A DNA stretch of 64,000 nucleotides from Struthio camelus (Eukaryota > Chordata > Aves > Struthioniformes > Struthionidae), in NCBI RefSeq assembly GCF_040807025.1, contig NC_090944.1, positions 123,991,738 to 124,055,737 on the forward strand. The letters are read 5' to 3'. Positions 59,201 to 64,000 of this stretch are shown here, in pieces. Numbering within the stretch: position 1 is the first letter of the stretch; each line of letters starts with the position of its first letter. A program made the position numbers and the translations under genes. Under the pieces are notes generated by a model. That model had not been told where the DNA came from. It ran no database searches and saw only the letters and a program-made list of their open reading frames with translations.

Positions 59201-62200
59201 TGTACAGTGCTTGCAAGCTAATGCACTAACTTAAAAACCTTTCTGTGTAGAACAGTTGTTATAACTGTTTGTGATATGAAGCTGCGCTCTCAGCCCTTTG
59301 AAGATGGTTCAGCCAATAGATTTAAAGGGCCTCAGCAGAAGTGAATGGTGAAATCGGGGCATGAGCCTCAGAACAGGGAGGCATAGGCAAAACAGAAGAT
59401 GCAGCTGAGAAGATGATGTCATGCTGGGTCTTGTGCCTCCAGTGGAGAGTTATTTCTGGATCTTTAATAGATGTCCCATAATTCCCATGGGACTACTAAA
59501 CAAAAACGCGTTGAAATGCAGCTGATGGCTCAAGATGCCCCTGCCTCAAGCAGATGTGCCTGTGGAAGGCTTTGCTTGCTTCCTGTCTGGCAGCTCTGCC
59601 AGCTGGGCCTTTTCACTGCCAGTTGGAGCTAATATACTGTTTGCTTTCCTCTGGCCCCTAGATATACCCATCCTCTGAAAGGCCTAATCAACCCTCTGCC
59701 AGCTTGTCCTCTAATGCCATTTCACAGCAGCACAAACGATGCTCCTGAAATGAGCCCTGTTCAAGACTGAATTAATCATTTCACAGAGCTGTTGTCAAAA
59801 CAGTGTCTTGACCTGAATCCTGCCTGTTTCTAGGAAGTGGAGCTGGGTCTAAGCACAACTGAAAACACGTTGATGCCCAAAGTGTTTATTTTGAGCAAAC
59901 TGTGTATCCTGAGCTGAGTGTGCTGCTTGCCTGTTGACTGCCTGTCTGGCTGACAGGTTGGCTTGTTGATCCTGCAGGACCTCGGGTTCCCTTTTAAGAG
60001 AAGAGATTGGCATGCAGAGGCTGCGCTTATCTCATGCCATCAGCTGGGGTTTGGTTGTCATGGGGAGTTCGAGCTCGTAAGTCACAATCGCATCATGCTG
60101 GGCTCTGTCTAGTTAATCACAGCCGCAGCTAGCTGTGAATCACGTCAGACAGACCGAATCTGGGTAAACAGGTTTAATGCTTGAGCCAGTGTCTATGGCA
60201 AGAGCTTGGGTTTTCCATCTTATTGGGGAAATCAGTTGCCGTGAATGTGACACCTCTTTGTGGAGGTCCAGTTGGCTGATGCTGCTGAAGTGCTGCCTTT
60301 CATGGGGAGACGTGCTTGGTACCAGCATTCAAGAGCTGCTGATGTCCTGCGTGAGTGCAGAGCACCTCCCCAACCCTCAGCTCTGCAGCTTGATTGGGGA
60401 AGCTGAAACCAGCAGGATCAGGGATCTGCCTGCAAGAGCATGTAACCCAAAGAGACTAGCATGTTACTGACCCAGGATCTAAAGGGAAAAAGTAGAAATT
60501 GAGCAGCTTCTCTATAGTTGTCTTGTTTGATTGTAAGATGCTTCATGTTGGTGCAAACCTGACTTGTACAAGGTGCTTGGTACTGCCTGAAGGTCTTGTG
60601 ACTGGGCTGTAATAACAGCTCATGATGCCAAGTGAGTTTAGGATAACTTCACCTGTCTTATCTTCCATAGTACATAGCACAGCCAGTGCATGGTTACTAG
60701 AAAGATATGCCATTAGTAGCCTTAATTTTGTTAGCCTGAGTCAATGACCAGGCTAAAAAAAACAGCCAGGATCTTAGACCTTAAAATGAAGCCAGAACTG
60801 AGAAAAGGATTAAACGGAGCCAAAGCAAATCATCTCCAGTGCTATGAAATTCAGGCTGAAGAGAACAGCTAATCATCGTGTCTCAGTACATGTTTTTTCC
60901 CTCCCTACTCAGTGCCTTGTTACTCTGGAAAATTGTGATGGTGTATGAAGTTTACCTGCTACTGTCCCTGAAATAGGGCAAGCTGATTATACAGTTTTCA
61001 TAGCTCAAAAATCTGAGTGCATGGAGCTCAGTTGCAAATCATGACTACTGTCAGAGTAAAAATTTGCAGGACTGCTTCTTATAGCCGGAAGACTTCTCCG
61101 AAGAGGTGACTGAGGTGATTTAAGTATTTCCTGGAATAAGCTTGCCTTATTTCTGTGTGGCAGTGAAGTTTTATATTGAGAACTTAGATTCAGATCTGGG
61201 ATTTGGAACATTATCTTGATCCTGCTGAAGAGGCACAAAACTTAGTGCTCGATGTTTCTTTGTTCCTATGAATACTGGGAGGGCATGAGCCTCCCCAAGG
61301 CATTGCAGTCTTGTTGCCAAGACTTCATTCAAGGATAGTAGGACTAGATCTTCCAAAACAGAGGCAGACCTGATCTTCCTAAAGTCTAGGGCTTTCATCT
61401 CAAGCGTTGCTATTCAGTGCCCTTTCCGGTTGAAAGGCAAGAATGGGGGTGGGGGGGTGTTTATTTGTATGTCATCTGAACCAGTCCATGGAGCTCTCAA
61501 AATGCAGCCTGGAGAGAGGCCTCTGAAAACCACTCTTGCTGCAAGTGTGAGAGGCTGCTTTTATTTTATGGTTTAAGAAGGAATGTACACTTCCTCTGTG
61601 GGCTTTAAAGATGTCACTGTAGCCCAGAAATTGGGGCTCAGCTACAGAATTATGGCTTTGCAGAAGCAATTGCATGCTCCCCTTGTGTTGGCTGGGGGTT
61701 GGTAGGGGGAATTTCTCTGGTTTCTAAATTTGATCTTAGCTAGGCCTCCACCAACTAGTTGGTAGTTGTTGTTTTTCCCCTTCAGGGGACCAGATCAGCC
61801 AGAAGCAGACATCTGTTTCAGCTGTGTGCAAGGTGGCTTGCTCTGATTGAGGGGGGCAGAAGTTAGCCTCTCACTGCTGTGCTCTTCAGGTGGTGGTGGG
61901 ATGCAAAGTCTTCCTTGCACATGAGCTGGGTAATGCAAGCAGGAAAGCTTATTGGAAGCTTTGCTAGACAGGCTGTCACTGCTGCTTTGTGAAGGGGTGC
62001 ACAGCTCTGGGTCAGACCTGAGCCTGCTGTATTCCCAGAGGGGAACTTGCTTCAAGGTCCTTACAGGTCTGGTCTTCCCCTTGCCTAAATCTGGAAGGGG
62101 CCCAGATTAGGCATATGGTACCGTCAAATGCAGCCTGGCACTTCTGGTGTGGGACAGCAAATTGCTGGTCCTTGCTTATCTGTATAAAAGAGCCTGGCAA

Positions 62201-64000
62201 CTGGGCTTATTTTGGAGTCACTGGGGAGTCTGGGGTAACTTTTCTACCCTTTATTCTGCGTGTGCAAATGAAGTCTTAATTTAAAAACCTTTTCCCTTCA
62301 GTCCCTGTGCTTGGCTTGCTGTGTTGCCCTGGTTGTCACATGCTAGGAAATCTGCCTTTGTATATTTTTTCCATTGACTGTCCACACCCCTTGAAAGTGC
62401 AGTTGCAACATCTCACTTCATGCTGCCTCTACGATTAAAAAGCATGACTTAGTGGAAAAAATCTTGACCTTCTTGGGTTCGGCCTGTCCTGCAGCTGTTT
62501 GTGATAAGATTGTGCTAGCTTTTTATTAAAAAAGCTGCACGCCACATTTTGGGGATATTTGTTTGTAAGGAAATGACTACTACTTAGTTTCTGGAAAAAA
62601 CTCTTGACAGGCTATTTTCAAAGAAATTGCTCCAATTTGACCTAATGTGCTTAAAATGATAGCAGCCAAAGGTTAGTTTAATTATTATACTGCTATTTTT
62701 CTTGCACAGGAGGCTATTTTCATGACATTATCAGCTTATATAACCTCCTGAACTGCACTTCTTTTTCCATTGCAACCTTCTAAACAATGTAATGTCAAGG
62801 GTATTTTTTTTCCTATCCTGAGTTTAGATAATGAGTTGATGCTTAAGAGCCATCGACTCTACTTCCAGTAATGTACAGGGTGTCTGAAACTGCCTTTCTT
62901 CAAGCAGAAGCCACAAAGCTAAGAAAGATACTGTTTCACTTGGTCTGGGGGTGACTGATAGTGAGTAGCTCGTGTGCAGCGCTCATGTTTATGTGGTCAT
63001 ATTCAACGACCTTGCTCAGGCTTGTGCATCTGAACAGCATGTGTGCGGTAGGTGCAGCTGTGGGAAATGGACCCCTGTACTGCTGTCCCCAGGACCAGCT
63101 GGGGCTGCTGGTGTGCAAAGACATGGCATGTCGTGCCCTGCCTGCACGTCAAGTCACTTTTCTGAGTATCTCTTCCTAAAGTTACCTTTCCTGGCTTTGC
63201 CTTACAGAGCAGCCCAGTAGCTTTCTCAAGTTACTTCCCTAGCACCTGATCAGAGCTTAGTCTCTTCCAGGCTTTGAACTCAAGGGAGGAATGTGGCTAA
63301 ATACTAGAAGTCTATGTGACTATTGAAAAGGAGGTAATGGTGTGGTTAATAGACGCCAGACTGAAGAACAAGTTGGCTGGACTCTGTTCCTCTTTGGGGT
63401 TCGGGCCAGCCTTTCCCAAGGCGATGGGCACCTGCATGATTGGCATGAGGAGCATAATGCTTGGTGGTTAATGCTCAAGTCTTCTGGACAGGAGTCCTGC
63501 TTTTGCAACTGGAACCACAAAGATCAAAACAGATCAGACTTGCTCTCAAGCTGACGCACCCGAGACCGTTGTGCCTGTTGGAGGCTGACGGTGCTGTTTC
63601 CCTGCAAGGGCCCTCTTGGAGCTTACCTAAATGTGGATCACTGTTCAGAGAAAAGTGCAAGTACCTGACTCCTGGCTTCACCTACAGTCTTGAGGGAAAA
63701 CTGCTTTGGCATTTGTCTTTTGCCTTTTAGGGTGTTTTAATGCAGCCATAATATGAAATTGGCATTCCAACAAATAAAATTGTTTGAAATAAGTGGTAAC
63801 TGATTAATGTTCTAGTTACCAGCTGTGTGATCCGATGTGGCAACTGCTTCTTGTCAACCAGCAGTTCTGCTCTGGGAGAATTGGGATTTGAAACTCTACC
63901 CCTAGGTGAGACATCTTTTGCAAGCAATAGCAAACTTTTCTGGTCAGACTGTGATTTTACTCATGCAAACCCTCTGTTAATGCTCCAGTGCAATAGCGGT
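56239..64000 (+). other. LBH intron 2 (window ends inside it)
   Basis: It starts with a GTAAGT donor. No sequence resembling the last LBH exon was seen, so the intron continues beyond the window; the human equivalent is also long. Only short chance ORFs and a G-rich run near 61446-61458 are present. No repeat or RNA gene was recognised. Confidence 0.8.

Noticed and set aside
56239-64000. Search for the final LBH coding exon
   Set aside because: No acidic LBH-like C-terminal sequence after a good acceptor was seen in any frame; the exon presumably lies beyond the window.
1-64000. tRNA genes, CRISPR arrays, bacterial operons
   Set aside because: No cloverleaf with A/B boxes, no spaced repeats and no prokaryotic gene structure were found; the window is vertebrate.

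Overview
The window is vertebrate nuclear DNA and almost certainly from a bird. It has intron-split genes with canonical splice sites, a CpG-island promoter, a CR1 retrotransposon tail with the typical avian 3' end, and an avian-style endogenous retrovirus (ERV). Two protein genes are recognisable, both on the plus strand and in the order YPEL5 then LBH, which is also the order on human chromosome 2p. The species cannot be determined from the sequence alone.

Layout. 1-7000 is AT-rich and probably the 5' intron of YPEL5; its promoter is not in the window. 7001-9084 holds both YPEL5 coding exons (complete, 121 aa), followed by a probable long 3' UTR to about 10975 that contains a hAT-like DNA-transposon remnant. 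10976-26271 is intergenic with no recognisable gene. 26272-34117 is a roughly 7.8 kb ERV on the minus strand: a 5' LTR on the right, a fully open gag-like frame of 437 codons, a decayed internal region without a visible pol, and a 3' LTR on the left carrying a nested CR1 insertion. 34118-54600 is GC-richer intergenic DNA with many chance ORFs and some stretches that look like regulatory elements. 54600-55450 is a CpG island with a CRE, a GC box and a TATA box driving LBH. LBH coding exons 1 and 2 lie at 55153-55178 and 56136-56238. The window ends inside the following LBH intron, so the last coding exon is missing.

How it fits together. YPEL5 is a housekeeping zinc-binding protein of the GID/CTLH ubiquitin-ligase system. 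LBH is a developmental transcriptional cofactor, so the 44 kb between them is a reasonable place for LBH enhancers. The most unusual object is the ERV. The central ~800 bp of its two LTRs are nearly identical (two substitutions plus one microsatellite length change), while LTR segments on both sides of that core differ by about 18% or more. This points to gene conversion between LTRs, or to an assembly artefact. A long open gag-like frame inside an otherwise decayed provirus is a candidate for host co-option. No previously undescribed system can be claimed from sequence alone; these two observations are the best leads.
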